A stretch of DNA of 64,000 nucleotides from Neckera pumila (taxonomy: Eukaryota > Streptophyta > Bryopsida > Hypnales > Neckeraceae). Under the pieces are notes generated by a model. The model made no database searches and was not told the DNA's origin. It saw only the letters and a program-made list of their open reading frames with translations. This document shows, in pieces, positions 21,540-34,569 of the stretch. Made by a program: the position numbers and the translations under genes. The stretch lies in the NCBI GenBank assembly GCA_963969595.1, contig OZ018408.1, positions 10,723,823-10,787,822 on the forward strand. Direction: 5' to 3'. Positions within the stretch are counted from its first letter, which is position 1, and every line of letters starts with the position of its first letter.

Positions 21540-22465
21540 CCCCTAAAAGCCCATTGTACCTTCGGGGGACAAATCGGATTTTAGGCATGTACATATGGGC
21601 TGAATTTTTGTCGTAATTTTTTGAATTTTTTTTGAAGATAGAAAACCTGCTAAGCTTTGTGGGAACATAAATTTTTTTTCAATTGGTGCCCAGGAAAAAA
21701 AGTTATGCTCAAATAAGCTCAAAACAAGGAATGGGGGGGTAGCAAACAAAAAAATTTAAATTTTTTTTAAATCTTAAACTCTTTTGAATTTTTGAATTTT
21801 TGAATTTATTATAGATTATATTTTGTCTATTTGAGAAGCTTTTATTCATTTCGTTTGGATTTTTTATGAGAAAGTTATGGACAATCTTGTTTTGGGGGCA
21901 CTTAGAGCATCTTTCTAAAAAAAATAACTCATAGGATTCATTTTTGAATGCCATTTTCACAGTTTTTCAAAAAAAAAAAGTTCTATGTGGCTTAGTTTTT
22001 TTGCTAGAAAAATCTCGTCACTGGAATCAGTGCTTTTTAATTCCATATAAAAGATAATTTAGATTTTAGATTTTCTTTGTATCTCGTACTTACTTCTAAT
22101 AATAAAACTTAAGTTTTTTTGGATTTTCTTTTTTTCCCTAGATTCTCAACTCAATTCTCTACTATACAAGTTTAAAGCTCAAAACCCTGCAATGCAAAAA
22201 ATTTAAGTAAAAATGTTCAAAGTCATAAAATCTAGTCCCACGATGTGTTGAAAAACTTGTTTTTTTCACTTGAAACTCAGATATTTTGCAATCTATGCGG
22301 TCAAAAGTTCTGAAATTTTTTCCACACATTCTCGTACTAGTTAGGTGTAAGATCCTATGGTTAGATGTGTGCAAAAAAAACATTTTTCAAGCTTTTTTAC
22401 TCTTTGTTATAAAAATGGCAGTTTGGGTGTTTTTTGGCGGAAAAAAGGTCTTGGACCTTTAGGGA
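21540..22465 (-). mobile_element. TTAA-flanked MITE, family A copy 3
   Basis: 926 bp between TTAA at 21536-21539 and TTAA at 22466-22469. Ends CCCCTAAAAGCCCATTG and ACCTTTAGGGA. Reverse orientation. Small frames inside recur across family A copies in shifted form and are not maintained, so they are not genes. Confidence 0.83.
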
Positions 22466-22469
22466 TTAA

Positions 22470-24344
22470 GGGTAAATAGTATTGAGTGCTTTGTATTTTT
22501 TCCACATAAAATTTTGTAATTGTAAAACCCTATTTATAATGCACTAATTCATTGCGTATCTAATTTAAAAATTTAAAGTATTTTAACCACATTGTCTAGC
22601 CACAACTATAGAATAGTCATTTGTGTCTTTACTCTTTAGGAATTAAGGGGTGCAATAATATGTAAAATATGGTCCTTGGAAGGATGGAGCTTGTATCTGC
22701 TCTCTCAAACTTTAAAATCCTTCACACTTTATGTCCTGTTTTGACACACTAAATGATTGAATTTTTTTATGTTTTAGAAATGAAATCTCATGTCTTTCGT
22801 AAATCATAAAAATTTAAGAATTTTTTTTGAAGACTTCATTCAAAATTCCTGCATAAAAAAGGGAAGTAAATTCTAGCCAAATACAAAATTAGCTCAAAAA
22901 ATCTAATTTTATCATAATTGTATATAATAGTGAGGATTATTTTAATATAAACAAATTTTTATGTCTTTCGATAACTAAAAAATCAAGACACCGTGGTTCT
23001 AGGTCAATTCAAATTTCAATAAAATAATCATTTTATTCAATTTTAAATTTTTGAAATTGAATTAAAAAATGAAATTAATTGACTTCGTTTCATTAGTTGG
23101 GATCAAATTAAGAAAATGTCATTTTCATTGGTGAAATGTAGATCTAGAGTAAGGATCTAGAAATTGCCAAATATTCTATAAAGGTAGCAGCGGCATATAA
23201 ATTTAACCTTGAAATGATGGGCCTATGATCACGGGCTTGGAACTTTAAATTCTTTGTTTGAAAAGGGCAATTCAATTGATCATTAAGAGAAAATTAAATT
23301 CAGATGAGACAGTATTCTATGTTACTAGAATTAGTGAAGAGCGTAATATGTGTTGGTCAAAAAATAATAAAAAATTAAATAAAAATATCCATTAATGACT
23401 TACTCAAATTGGCTATGAAACCATGAGGCTAAAATAAAAAATAAATTTTTTTGAGGCATTTAGGAATTAAAATCTTTTTATTATTGGTGTTTTCACTTTT
23501 TATAATTTATGACTGAAATTTCTTATACTTATTTTTCATAAACAAAATCATGTATCTTCTATAAGTCATGTAAGTTTTAATTTTTTTGGTAAAAGTTTGA
23601 AACTATGTGCAAGGAATATTTTAAGGAAAACAAAAAGGAAATTCATATCCATTATGAAATATTCTCAAGAAATCTAAATTATTCTCCATATATTTATGTA
23701 GTAGTTTAAAATGTCACGGAAAATATATATTTATTGTGTATTTTTTAATATAAAAAATCAACAAACCATAGTATTAGGTCCAAACTTCAAACTACAATAA
23801 ATTATTCAATTTCAAATATTTTAAAAATGTTAAAATTGGAGGAGAAATTTCACTTCATTGGCTTCATTTCATTAGGTGGGCTCAAATTTACAAAAGATTA
23901 TTTTCATGGCTCAAATTTACATCAAGGCCTAGGACCTAAAAGATGTCAGACTACACCATATGGTGATCTATGGATCAAGCATCTCTTTGTGTAGAAAAGT
24001 CAAAAATACCACAAAGTAATATTGAACACCATTCTCAAAAAATGTGCTCAAGCACTTCTAAAAAAAATAAAATAATTCATTCTTCTATCTTATAAACCCT
24101 CATGAAGTCATGCATTGGCCAATGTAATGTTACAAGGTTAAACTCATACAAACATATTTGTGACATCAAGAAAGAGCAAGTAGACCGCCCCAAAACAAAT
24201 TAGGTGAAACTTATTGTTTTACACCCTCCAGCAAGTTTTGAATGTCATCTAAAACCCACATTCTAATTCTTTAAGAGTTTTAGGCATAACACAACTATTG
24301 AACTTCCTATTGCATGTATGTTCTATTGTGATTTGATAAGATAA
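22470..24344. other. Decayed repeats, partly family C-like
   Basis: Two direct, diverged copies of a block at about 22970-23120 and 23750-23910 (both with a TCATTTCATTAG-like core). Their inverted counterpart resembles the interior of family C (ACTAATGAAATGAAG at about 52110). No gene recognised. Confidence 0.4.
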
Positions 24345-24348
24345 GGAG

Positions 24349-24751
24349 GTCATGGTAAGAGCATCACTCCTATCCCTTATACTGGGTTGGGCTAGCAAGT
24401 ATAGGGGCCGACTGCCAACCTGTTTTGCACCTCCATTGTGGAGCTAGAATCTAGTTTTTTTGTAGCCAGGTGCAACAAATATCATCTCTCATCCCTAATG
24501 TATGGGGCGTGGTGAAAACTTCATTGAGCCTAGAGTTGTTTTGATTTTGCCAACAAATCTATGTTTGCAAATAAATAAGTTAATTTTGTAACTTGTAGCA
24601 ATGTCAAAGACAATCCTTGAGAGCTTCATCATTTATAAGCACTAGCCCACGTTGTTTGGCTTTCTGCTTACTAGGCACACTAGCTAACCGGAGCCCACCA
24701 TGTGAGCAATGCCATGGAGATTTGGCCACCCATGGTGGCAATGCTCTAAAG
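24349..24751 (-). mobile_element. Family M MITE, copy 2
   Basis: Ends AAGAGCATCACTCCTATCCC and GGTGGCAATGCTCTAA are imperfect inverted repeats. The interior is the inverted counterpart of 15481-15880. Non-coding. Confidence 0.5.
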
Positions 24752-24849
24752 GCAATGTCATGTCCAGTGCACACAACCACAAAGCTTAATTAGTTAGCAG
24801 ACCTTCTAGTCTTGAAATTTTTTTCTTTTTATATCAATCTCCACCACCT

Positions 24850-25110
24850 TAAGCATTCAATCTTTTTCTTCTAAGCTATAAGATAATTTGCTCTAAAAAC
24901 AACTGTCTTCTTCAAATTTCCCCTTTATTTAACTCTAGATGGATATGAGGTGGTTTTTAAATCAAACTCTTTAGCCATTAAGTGGATCGAGGAAAAAGTG
25001 TTATTTGTTGCAAGAGCATATCATTCTCCTTGGTTCTTTACATCGCTTTTCAAGTCGCAAGTGGACAGATTTTGAGAGACCTGCGGTCACAAATATGTGC
25101 CTCCGACATA
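24850..25110. repeat. Dispersed repeat N, copy 1
   Basis: Shares ordered blocks with 63730-63990, for example CTCTTTAGCCATTAAGTGG here and CTCTTTAGCCATTGAGTGG there, both followed by AAGTGTTATTT and ATCATTCTCCTTGGTT. Same orientation, 39 kb apart. Nature unknown. Confidence 0.6.
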
Positions 25111-26042
25111 GCTCAATTGAAAATTCATAAGTAATCAATCATGTTTGGAAAAATATGAAACAAGTTGTGTTACATTCCGCATCTATTTTTTTTCATCTGA
25201 AAAATGGGCTAAAAATCTTTCCATCCATAGAATATCATGAGAAAGACAGACAAGCCTTTAAATGGTCGCTTTTAGAGCAAACTACCTTAACTTTTAAATT
25301 TTTTGCCAATTTTAAAGGTGTTTTGGATTTCAATTTTGTAAGTTACAAAGGGTTGAAGCTCAAAGTACAATGAGTCATTTTTAGGCAAAATTAACCCATA
25401 GGATCTTATAGAAAGCCAAATCCTCATCATCTCTACAAAGTTTGCCAAGTCATAGATTGGAAGATTATAACGTAAAAGTGAAGGATTGTAGAAGGAAATC
25501 AATATTTTGGAGTAGTCAAAATTGTGCTTTGACTAGCTCATTTGGACACATAATGTTTTAAAAGTTAGCATCCTATGTTCATTCGAGAGGTAACCAAATA
25601 TTGCGTGCATGGAAACAAGTCTTGTATTTTTAGAACTAAAAATGAGTGAGAAAACGGTCTTGCAATAGCGACCACTTCATTGTTAAATTTTGAGAGAAAT
25701 CAAAGATTTATCACAAATCCAGAGCCAAAATTCAAGATCAGACATGGTAGAGTGAAGGTACACACAGGAAAAGGCACACAATAGGAAAAAAATTTGAAAA
25801 ACAACTCAAATCCGAGTGCTAAAATGTGTATTACAATGACTATTTGTATCCTTAGACTAGACAAGAGTTAAAAAAAGGGAGAGGGCAACACTGCTCTAGG
25901 TCTAATTTACTATTGGGCAACTCATTGAAAAAGATTATGAACAGTCTACACTAGGATTCCATTATAATTTCAAGCATCATTATTATCCAACCTCATTACT
26001 CTTGCATCCCTCTCCCATCCCAAAGGTTGGGCCTGGCCTTAC
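25111..26042. other. Non-coding, nothing recognised
   Basis: No gene-like frame. The minus and plus short frames near 25155-25502 overlap and lack similarity to known families. Confidence 0.5.
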
Positions 26043-26644
26043 TAAGGGCCCCTTCACACTATGGCCGTCCAAGTCGAGAGTCTATGGGATTGAGAGCCAA
26101 AACTTTTGGTGAGAGTCCAAAGAAATGAGCAATAAATGATAGGTTTTGGAGCCTTTGGCTGGCCATAGTGTGAAGCCTCCAAAGGCCAAGCCCAAAGTCC
26201 AAACCCATGGCAATGAACTCCCACGGCCTCTCAACTTGGACGGCCATAGTGTGAAGCCTCTTAAGGCTAAGCCCAAAGTCCAAACTCTTAGCAATAAACT
26301 CCCGTGGCTACTTGATTTGAATGGCCATAGTGTGAAGTCTTCAAAGGCCAAGCCCAAAGTCCAGACCCATATCAATTTAAAGGTTGAGATCTTGTAAGTT
26401 ATTAAATGAACTCCCACGGCCTGTCGACCATAGTTTGGGTCTCCATTTTTACACAACCCAAACTCTCCTCGAGAGTCCGTCTCCATGACAATTTGTTGCC
26501 ACATAGGTAGTTGGAGGGCCATGGCCTTTGGACTTGGATCTTCTAGTGTGAAGGGTCGAAAGTCTGAACTCTTGGTTTCTTGCAATGTGATTGGTGGAAA
26601 CCCATGGCCTCTCAACCTTTGGCCATAGTGTGAAGTGGCCCTAA
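26043..26644. mobile_element. TIR element with internal 81-bp tandem repeats
   Basis: About 602 bp. Termini TAAGGGCCCCTTCACACTATGGCC (26043 onward) and the complement of TTAGGGCCACTTCACACTATGGCC (ending 26644) match at 22 of 24 positions. The AGGGCC-type terminus suggests a hAT-like MITE, but the expected 8-bp duplication was not found. The 201-codon minus frame across it is made of the tandem repeat and is not considered a gene. Confidence 0.6.
26161..26403. repeat. Three 81-bp tandem repeats
   Basis: Units start at 26161, 26242 and 26323, each with GGCCATAGTGTGAAG. The period of 81 is divisible by three, which keeps frames open on both strands and explains the repetitive TLGLAF-FTLWP peptide pattern on the minus strand. 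Confidence 0.85.
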
Positions 26645-26989
26645 TATCGGGCACTACAGTTTTGACCTTGTCTACCCATAAACACATGCCTCCACTTCAT
26701 TGGCTAGAGTTTTCTAAAGCGATGACTCTTCCATGCTTTGGAAATTTTTGTAAATTCAACACTGACTCTTCTTCTAAATTTAAAAACACCAATAGATAGC
26801 TAATTTGATTCTCTTGAGAATGAGTCCAATTTCAAGTGACTCTTTACATTCCTAAGTTCAGAAACGGCCGTTCTAAAACTGACTATTGACCCGTTTTGGG
26901 CCGCTGAAAAATTTAAGGGTTAACTTAGGGTACCATTATTCATTCTCAATTGGAGTCTGCCGAAAGTGACCGGTAACTTAGATGACCTG
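26645..26989. other. Non-coding spacer
   Basis: No gene or repeat recognised. Confidence 0.5.
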
Positions 26990-26993
26990 TTAA

Positions 26994-27930
26994 CCCCTAA
27001 AGTTCTTTGACTATATTCTCACCAAAATGCTCCAAAACTGCCATTTTTTAGAACAAGTACCAAATTTCTGAAAAATATCATTTTAGAACACATGTAACTA
27101 TAGGATCTTATAATACTTTGGTTTCAAAATGTGTGGAAATTTTTTTAGAAATTTTCGTTGTGTAGATTGGAAGATATTAGCGTTTGTACTGGCAAAAGTC
27201 CTTTTTTTGGCCCTGCAAAAAACTGGGCAGCTGCACTTCACAAGGTCAGATTATTATGAAAAAAATTCTAAAATGGTTGTGCTTCTTTGAATTCATTCTT
27301 CAGGGCAAGTTGGCTACATGCTTGAAAGTTTCAGATTATTTGAAACTGTACAACATATAGGAAAAAAATAGTAAGTAGAAAGAAGTAGAGAATGGTTCAA
27401 AACACAAAATTGTTAAGAAGTTAATTATGGAATTGAAATATGCCAATCCCAATGGTTGCAATGTTGTAATTAACAATCTACATCCTACAATTTTATTTTT
27501 TTTGAAAAATATTGAAAACTGAGTGAAATAAATGACTTCAAAGTTTATTTTAGAGTAGACAATCTATAATTGCCCGCAAACTAAAAATACTTGTAACGTT
27601 TGACTCATTGATCAAAATGAATTGATTCAAAGCTTTCCACGTATATATAAATCTAATAAACCAATTTCAAATTTTTATTTTTGAAAAAAGTGATTTTTTT
27701 CTGATTTGCCCGGACTGCCCGAGTTGAGAAACAAAAAACATATTCAACCATAACTTTTGACTCGTATTTCCAAATGTCATGAAATTTGGTGCATATGAAA
27801 GATATTCCTTGTCCCCACCTTCTATAAAAATTTCAGCCCGAAATATGCAAATCTCCAATCACACGTACCTACCCAAAATTTCTATGTTGCGAGCTATGTT
27901 GCCAAAAAATGCATGTTGGTCCTTTAGGGG
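26994..27930 (+). mobile_element. TTAA-flanked MITE, family A copy 4
   Basis: 937 bp between TTAA at 26990-26993 and TTAA at 27931-27934. Ends CCCCTAAAGTTCTTTG and GGTCCTTTAGGGG. Forward orientation. Same subfamily as A2. Non-coding. Confidence 0.85.
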
Positions 27931-27934
27931 TTAA

Positions 27935-28362
27935 ATTTTGGCATGGTTGAATGATATGGGTTGCCTTTATTATTTTATCAGTATTCTCCATTGGCTAGTA
28001 CTACCAAGTATTGTCAAGGCAACACATTTTTTAAAAAACCATTCGAGGGTGTACCTTTACTAAACAATAAGCACCCGAAGGCATTACAACGCCCGAAGGC
28101 AAGAAAAGACGCCCGAAGGCAGGGTGTCAAGGCAACACATGGAGTGCTCTTGGAATTCCCACAATCACAATCAGGGCTGCCCGGATCAGCATTCACCAAC
28201 GTCTTGCATGTGCCAAAAAAGTGGGCAAAACTATAAGGTTCAAGATGTGCTTTTTTTTTTTCTTACACAAATTAGGTGAAAGAATAATTACAAATGTTTT
28301 TTATTGCAAGGAAGAAGGAAGAAAGAAGACAAGCACCCAGCTACAAGCAGCCTCGGGTGGGT
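27935..28362. other. Spacer with short tandem repeats
   Basis: Three copies of a (C)GCCCGAAGGCA unit at about 28074-28122, and two copies of TGTCAAGGCAACACAT at about 28013 and 28124. A 91-codon plus frame at 27961-28236 overlaps them; nothing in its product is recognised. Confidence 0.5.
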
Positions 28363-28522
28363 TAAGGTAAGTAAGCCCATTGTGGATAAAATGGGAGCAA
28401 ATTCATTATGAGCAAAATCATATTAGTGGTGTACATTTTAGAACTTGAATGTACACCAGTGTAAGAATTTTGTCCGCAATGGGCTTGCTCCCATTTGTGT
28501 CTGCAGGGGCTCATTTACCTTA
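28363..28522. mobile_element. TAAGGTA-type MITE H2
   Basis: 160 bp from TAAGGTAAGTAAGCCC to GGGGCTCATTTACCTTA. Sub-terminal segments (AATGGGAGCAAATT and its inverted partner) also pair. Non-coding. Confidence 0.6.
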
Positions 28523-28795
28523 GAAGACAAGACCAAAATACAAGAGCCGCGAACAATGACTCCATTGCGGCACAACCGAGGAGCGGCGGTAGCCACTTTT
28601 GAGGCATGGTGCCTCAAAGAGGTTGAAAAACGAAGTCATCTCAAGGACCAAATAAGACCCCACCACGGTTTTGACTCAATCAGTTCTAAGGTTCAAGATG
28701 TTTTTGATCTTCCCATAACTCTTAGGCATGTTGATATTCAAAATTCTTATCAAAGCCATCGAATCTTTAACAAAATTTTCACTAATGGAAAGTTT
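28523..28795. other. Spacer, nothing recognised
   Basis: Part of a 120-codon plus frame (28445-28807) that starts inside the H2 element; no domain recognised. Confidence 0.4.
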
Positions 28796-29579
28796 TACCC
28801 CCCCTAATGTTCTTCATGTTTACAAGTCAAAATTTGCTTTGAAAATACTCATTCCATCCAAAGCAAGGCTAAAATCTTCATCATTTTTATTTTGAACAAA
28901 ACAAACTATAGGGTTATTTGCTTAATTTGTTCACATACATTTCCCAAAATTTTAGAGTGAATATCCCCACCAGTTGTAAGTTCAAGGAGCCTAAACTTCA
29001 AAATGTAGAAATTTCTAGCCCTTTCCAAAGGTGAAGTTTTGTCTTTCAACATTCTTAGGAAAAAAATGCATATGTCCTATGACTTAGGCCTTTTCGTCAA
29101 TGTGTTAAAAAATGGTTTGAAGATAAATGAAAAAAGATTTTGCCAAAAAGACTTTTGTATTCCACTTCAAAAAAAATTATAAATTGGAAGGTGTTACAAA
29201 ATGAAAGAAGAAACTCAACCGCTAATTAATTTACCAGAAATTGATAAATATTAATTTCAATGGTGAGAATGTTTCAGTAAACAATTGATATCCTTTGTTT
29301 TTAATTTTATTTGAAAATTTTCAAAATAGGATGCAAAAGACAACATGAAATGTTTTTCTACCTTCATTGCATTTACCTAGTTTAGTTGATATCAACATAA
29401 AAAAAAAAACTCTAACTTTTGCAATATATATCTTAATGAAGTAAAATAAAGCTTCATATGTAAATTAGGATGATTGGCATCCATCTTAATAATTTTATGC
29501 AAATATTTTCAGATTATGAGGTCAACAGAGGCTGACCAATTTCTCAAAAAGCCAAAAGTGAGCTCTTTGATTCTGTAGG
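28796..29579 (+). mobile_element. Old family A copy (A13)
   Basis: Degraded ends: TTTACCCCCCCTAATGTTC at the left and GATTCTGTAGGGATTAA at the right (TTAA about 29580-29583). The interior is the inverted counterpart of 14184-15312 but lacks its roughly 395-bp central extra segment. Confidence 0.55.
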
Positions 29580-29583
29580 GATT

Positions 29584-31747
29584 AATTCAAATTGGATGTA
29601 TGATGTAGTCTTGGAAAGCACTCAACAATACCTTTTCAACAATATATTATAAATGTGATATGGAGATACATTACATTTTCATTTTTGTTGCATAGATACA
29701 ACTATTCACAAAAGAATTACTAGCTCTAGACACTTATATGGATAGATTCTCAGTCAAGACAACTTCTTGAAGCATTTGCCTTCCTAAAAGCAATTTGGCT
29801 AGTGAAACTTCTTGAATGCCTTATCTTGCCTCCACGGGATGGTTGAATTTTAATTTTAATTTCACAAATAAGCAAACATAAAAAAATGATAGCAATAAAA
29901 CTTGTAATTTTTTGACAAGTACAAAACTTTCAGAATTTTTTTGAGGTGTAGATCCAAATATATCAAAAGAGTCCTAAGTCTCTAAGAAACTAACAAAAAA
30001 GTATAATTTTCATCTTTCTCACCAAAAATGGTGACAATATTGAAGCCCTAAAATTGTTGTTTTTCGTTGATAGTTTTATACCTTCAAGATAGAAGTTCTT
30101 AATATTGAGGTCACTAAGTCAAGCTATTCTCATCACTAAAAACTTTGATTGTGGCCACTAAATCTTTGCATAGTAATTCAAATCTACAAATGACAATTTT
30201 AGGTTGAATGACAATAATGAATCCTTGTAATTCCTTTGGAATGGATATATTTTCTAGAATAGGATCATAAATCCACTAGTAGATGGAATTCCAAGGGCAT
30301 CAAGCTACATTGCAAGAATATGGTTCTAAAAGCCCGAGTAGGCATCAATCAAGTTCAAAGACAATTTTGAACATTTTTTTTTGAAATCTTGATACACGGT
30401 ACAAAAATATACCTTGTAGTTAGGAATTGAGATTACATTTTTATCCACTTATCTATTTTTATCCACTTGGCTTCGGACGAGCTGTTTCTCGGCTATAACT
30501 TTGGCTGTGTATGTCTAATTGTTAGGACATGAAGGTGTATGTGATTGTTTTAGGCATTGAATATTTTTTGCATTTTGGAACATTATTTTATTATTTTTAA
30601 AGAGCTTTCACTTGGATTTTTGCCATTTTGAGGGGGTTTGGTCCTATTTTTTGCTTTAAAATGCAAATTTGGAGTCAAAAATTGGGGAAGAATGTATTGT
30701 ATTGGGATTACATGTAGTGACAACGAGGTTTTATGCAAATTCTAACATATGTAGCGTGCATATCAACTCAAAGTTTGTGTCTTTTGTGCAAAGACTAGAA
30801 TGTAAAAACGAAATCTTTTCAGAAGTCTTTAGTGCAATTCAAGAAAAAAGTATAAAAGAATGGCCATTTTAAATTCAATTATATGATTTTTTGAAATTAT
30901 AGCAAATCAAAAAAAATATTCATGCACCCATTTTCTACTAATTTCTGGTCCCTCTAGTTTGGTAGTAGTCTACTGCAATTAGTAGCAATGCATAATATTG
31001 TAGAGCGGATCCATTTATTTTTACATTCATTTTTATAGTTTTATTGATTTTTGTTTCATTTAAATGATTTTTATTGCATTTCTCATATAATACTTGTAAT
31101 AATTGAAGTAGAAGCAATCTTGTTGCTAGAAACAACAAATGTTAAGTGTTTCTTGCAACGATCCGATTCTAAAAAGGTCAAAATGGATAAGGCTAATAAT
31201 TTAAAGAGCATGTGCTTTACCCATTCTTTTATTTGGAAATTTTGGTAAGTATAGAATTAACATGATATATTCTGCATTGGTCCAAAATTTATAAAACTAT
31301 GCATAGAGCAAAATTTCACATTCTCATAGTTGTCTTACACAATTTTGTATCATTAAATTTGAAAAACTATTAATTTTTTGAGCCTTTCGCTCAATTCAAT
31401 ATAAAATGGCAATTTTGGACAATTTTTGCATGAATCATATCTTGGTCCTTTAGCTACATCTATCATGAATGTGAAGATATTTGAGCAGGTTCCTACTCAA
31501 AAAATGAGCCATATATGCTACGATGTCTATCAATAACTAAAACTTACATTGAATAAGGTATATTCATCTCTAAATTTACATGAACAAACCCCCTCATGGT
31601 GTAAATGTTGGCTTGTAATATGAAAATAGGTCTTTTTATTTCATTGTAAACTAGCATGTAAAACCAAATCACCAAGCATGTAAAAAAACTCACAAAGACC
31701 AATAGTCTTAAACCTTGATGACTAGTGCAACTATTATGTAATTAGTA
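29584..31747. other. AT-rich DNA, nothing recognised
   Basis: No long frame or repeat boundary. Frames at 30669-31248 are short and without known motifs. Confidence 0.5.
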
Positions 31748-31935
31748 CTTGTTTTCTTGGAAGCATTTGCATGCAACATTTTAAAGAACTTTATATGCTA
31801 TAAAATATTTTTTTAAATAGTTGTCTTATAGAGCAAAATCCCTTGTTTTTTGAAAGCATTTGCATGCAAGATATTAAAGAACTTTATACATAGTAAAATG
31901 GATTTTTTTTTAATAGTTGAATTGTAAAGCTATAA
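31748..31935. repeat. Two tandem ~95-bp units
   Basis: Blocks AAGCATTTGCATGCAA and AAAGAACTTTATA occur in both units, starting near 31748 and 31843. Adjacent to the 3' side of the LINE remnant, so it may be part of its tail region. Confidence 0.65.
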
Positions 31936-31939
31936 AAGC

Positions 31940-33790
31940 CAAAAGAGGCTACGGGTAGGCAAAATTCCCCTTTCATATTAAAAATCACAAGTTTAAGTTC
32001 CATAAATGGAAGGGAACCGTATAGTTCCACATTCCATTCTTGTTGATACAAAAGAGAGGAGACCATTCCAAATGGAAGGCATTCTCAATGACACCTAAAG
32101 ATTCAGAATCCTTAATCACTATGAAAGTGATGCCAGATGGCAACACCAACATGGAGAGTTGAAGTGCAAGTCGAGGTAAGTACTCTTTCTCGGTTGATTG
32201 TTTGGTTTGGATATCTATTGCTACAATGATTCGTCCAAATATACTATAAAAGAAAACACCTAAAGAATATGCCGGGGTTGTCCTTTGTTTACAAATTTTT
32301 CTACTTTGCCAGTACAATTGATCTCAATCCAACCGAGTAAAACCTGTTCAAAATTCTGGAAAGTTGGAATACCAACACTAATTGCTAAATAGTTAGTTCT
32401 CTTCCATAACTCTTAGGAGTGCAAACACTTGCAAAACAGATGAGTGATAGTTTTCATAGGGCATGAACACATCAAACATTCTAAAAACACATGTGGGATT
32501 TGCCAACTAAGCCATTTGCTTGTAACAATGCCTCTGTTCAAAATTTGCCAAATGAACAATACTTGTTTTTTTGTTTTTGAGTTGTGCCACATAAGTTGAA
32601 ATGTTTTCTTAATTTGTTGATCAAAATAATTAATGTCTCTGAGAGTCTTGAATCTTGGTGGCGTCTTTTCCATTGCTAATAATTAATGTTTATATCCCCT
32701 TTAAAAAGTGTAAGAGTAGAAAAGAGACTCTTCCATATCTCCCATTTTTTTCCATTTCCATTCTCCCGATCTCAAGGGAGATCAATGACCTGCCCGTTGA
32801 GAGCCCACACCTTATTAGGATGTTTCGGCTCCTCTTTGGGGTTACATTGTAAATACTCTAGCCTTGGCGTCCTAGAGAACAACCCTAGCGGTTTGAAGCT
32901 TTGTCTGCGGTAAAGGTACCACTCTAGCTTTTGACAAAATACCTTTGTCATGATTCCAAAGGAAGCATGACACCGGCGCATTTGGCAACTCCAAATGTGT
33001 GACAAAGTAAAATGTAACAAGTCTCATGTGCAAAAGTTGGTTCAAATTTCTTCCTCTCTCCCGTATATGGATCCCACGGGATATGAAAGAGCAATTTTAA
33101 ACATTTGCTTCGTCCCTTTTCTATCACTACTCCTTTTCTAGGTAATAGGTTTTGGATTTGTCTAGCTGATATCCAACCTTGATTGTCCTTGTCCCAAAAA
33201 TCTATGACCCGTCTTATATCCTCATGTACCCAGAAGTATAACCTTAGTTCACCCCCATCCCAAGGGATGTTTGTCCTCCTCTAGTATCATAGGGATGCTG
33301 AATAGTGGCTGTTTGAGTATGTTGTGTAAATCTAGCGGCTCTAAAATAGACAAGATTTACCTGACAACAATGAAGGCCTTCAAACACACATCTATAAATG
33401 GAGAATGGTTGTTCTTCCTAATGCCAATTGGGAGATTCATGCCATTTTGAATCTCCTAAGGGTCTGCTAGTATAAATCTTGGGCCATAGTAAGATTTTCC
33501 ATGGTGCATTTCCGAGAGAAAAATCCTTGACCACCATCTTGGCTAGCAGCTCTTGGGTTTGTATTTGTGGATCAATCAGCTTCACTCCCCCTTCTGATAG
33601 AGGTAGAATGCACACTGGACACGAGTTGCACAACCTCCTTTGTCACGCCCCATCCAAACATAAGTTCTCATGAGACCGTGGATAAAATCACAATTCTTGG
33701 CCAATATCCCACAGCACGCTATGTACCTGTAATGCAAAGCAAAATTGCAATTGCCTAAACTTTTAAGGAAAAATGAACACAAAGTGTAAA
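31940..33790 (-). pseudogene. LINE (L1-like) non-LTR retrotransposon remnant, 5'-truncated
   Basis: Minus-strand frames in order resemble the region after the reverse transcriptase of plant LINEs. First comes FIHGLMRTYVWMGRDKGG with KGEGGVKLIDPQIQTQELLAK (about 33780-33550; the KGE/GGVKL frames overlap there). Then, at 32673-32413, a zinc-binding reverse-transcriptase-associated domain: VLFIWQILNRGIVTSKWLSW, a C-x-C-P segment (LMCSCPM) and THLFCKC. The domain would normally read C-P-x-C, so the cysteines are partly rearranged. The parts lie in different frames with stops between, so the element is dead. No reverse transcriptase or endonuclease domain was found upstream, consistent with the 5' truncation typical of LINEs. 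Confidence 0.7.
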
Positions 33791-33995
33791 ATATTGTTAA
33801 AGTGTGAAGAATTTAGTCTTTGGGAAAAGCAATCATATTTTCATTATAAAATCTAGGTCATGTGCTAATTTTTTTTTTAAAATTGTTTATTTGTTAAAGT
33901 GAAGTTTTTACTTTAATTTGTTTTTTTTCTTCCAAACTACACCTAGGGCATGTAGTTTTTTAAATCCTTAAAGCATTAGATGGTTTTCAGCTCCT

Positions 33996-34224
33996 TTGAA
34001 GGGCTGTAAGTTCCCTGGGCTGCCAAGGTTGGGGGAACAGCCTCGCAGCAATCCACAGCTACTGCGTGATGTGGCAAAACGATTGCCACACCACCCAAAA
34101 AAGAAAATTGCTTTTTTTGCATTTTAGATTTTTTTTAAAATAAAAATAAAAAAATTTGACAGCAGACGTTCACGATTTGCCAGGGGAACAGCGTCAGGGG
34201 AGCAAGCCTGAAACAGCCCTTTAG
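33996..34224. mobile_element. Small MITE R, copy 1
   Basis: Left end TGAAGGGCTGTAAG and right end AAACAGCCCTTTA are imperfect inverted repeats around a GC-richer body containing TGCGTGATGTGGCAAAACG. A related inverted segment (TGATGTGGTCGAAATGG in complement) lies at 37545-37590. Confidence 0.5.
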
Positions 34225-34569
34225 TCCCCCCGAATCTCTTCTAATGGGACATTTTACATCCGGTCTTGGTCAAACTTCATTTGATTTTTACATTGAAATA
34301 CACATTTCAGAAATTTGATATTTTTCAGGTGTAGTAATATATGTCTAAAATTTAATCTCATTTTTTCATAATTAAAAACATCAAATTCATTTTTTTAATT
34401 TTTAAAGAAGTTTATTTATAAAAGTTATAACAATTTAAAAATGATAAAAACACCCTATAATAAGGTCAAATTTGTTAAGAAAATAATTCTAAATATAATT
34501 AAGAATGGTAACTAATGAAATTTTCAGAAATTATAATGTGGCATAATTGAATAGTGTAAAAAGTACTAA

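Noticed and set aside
26082..26687. 201-codon minus-strand frame, the second longest in the window
   Set aside because: Consists largely of an 81-bp tandem repeat within a MITE; the period divisible by three keeps it open, with no known domain.
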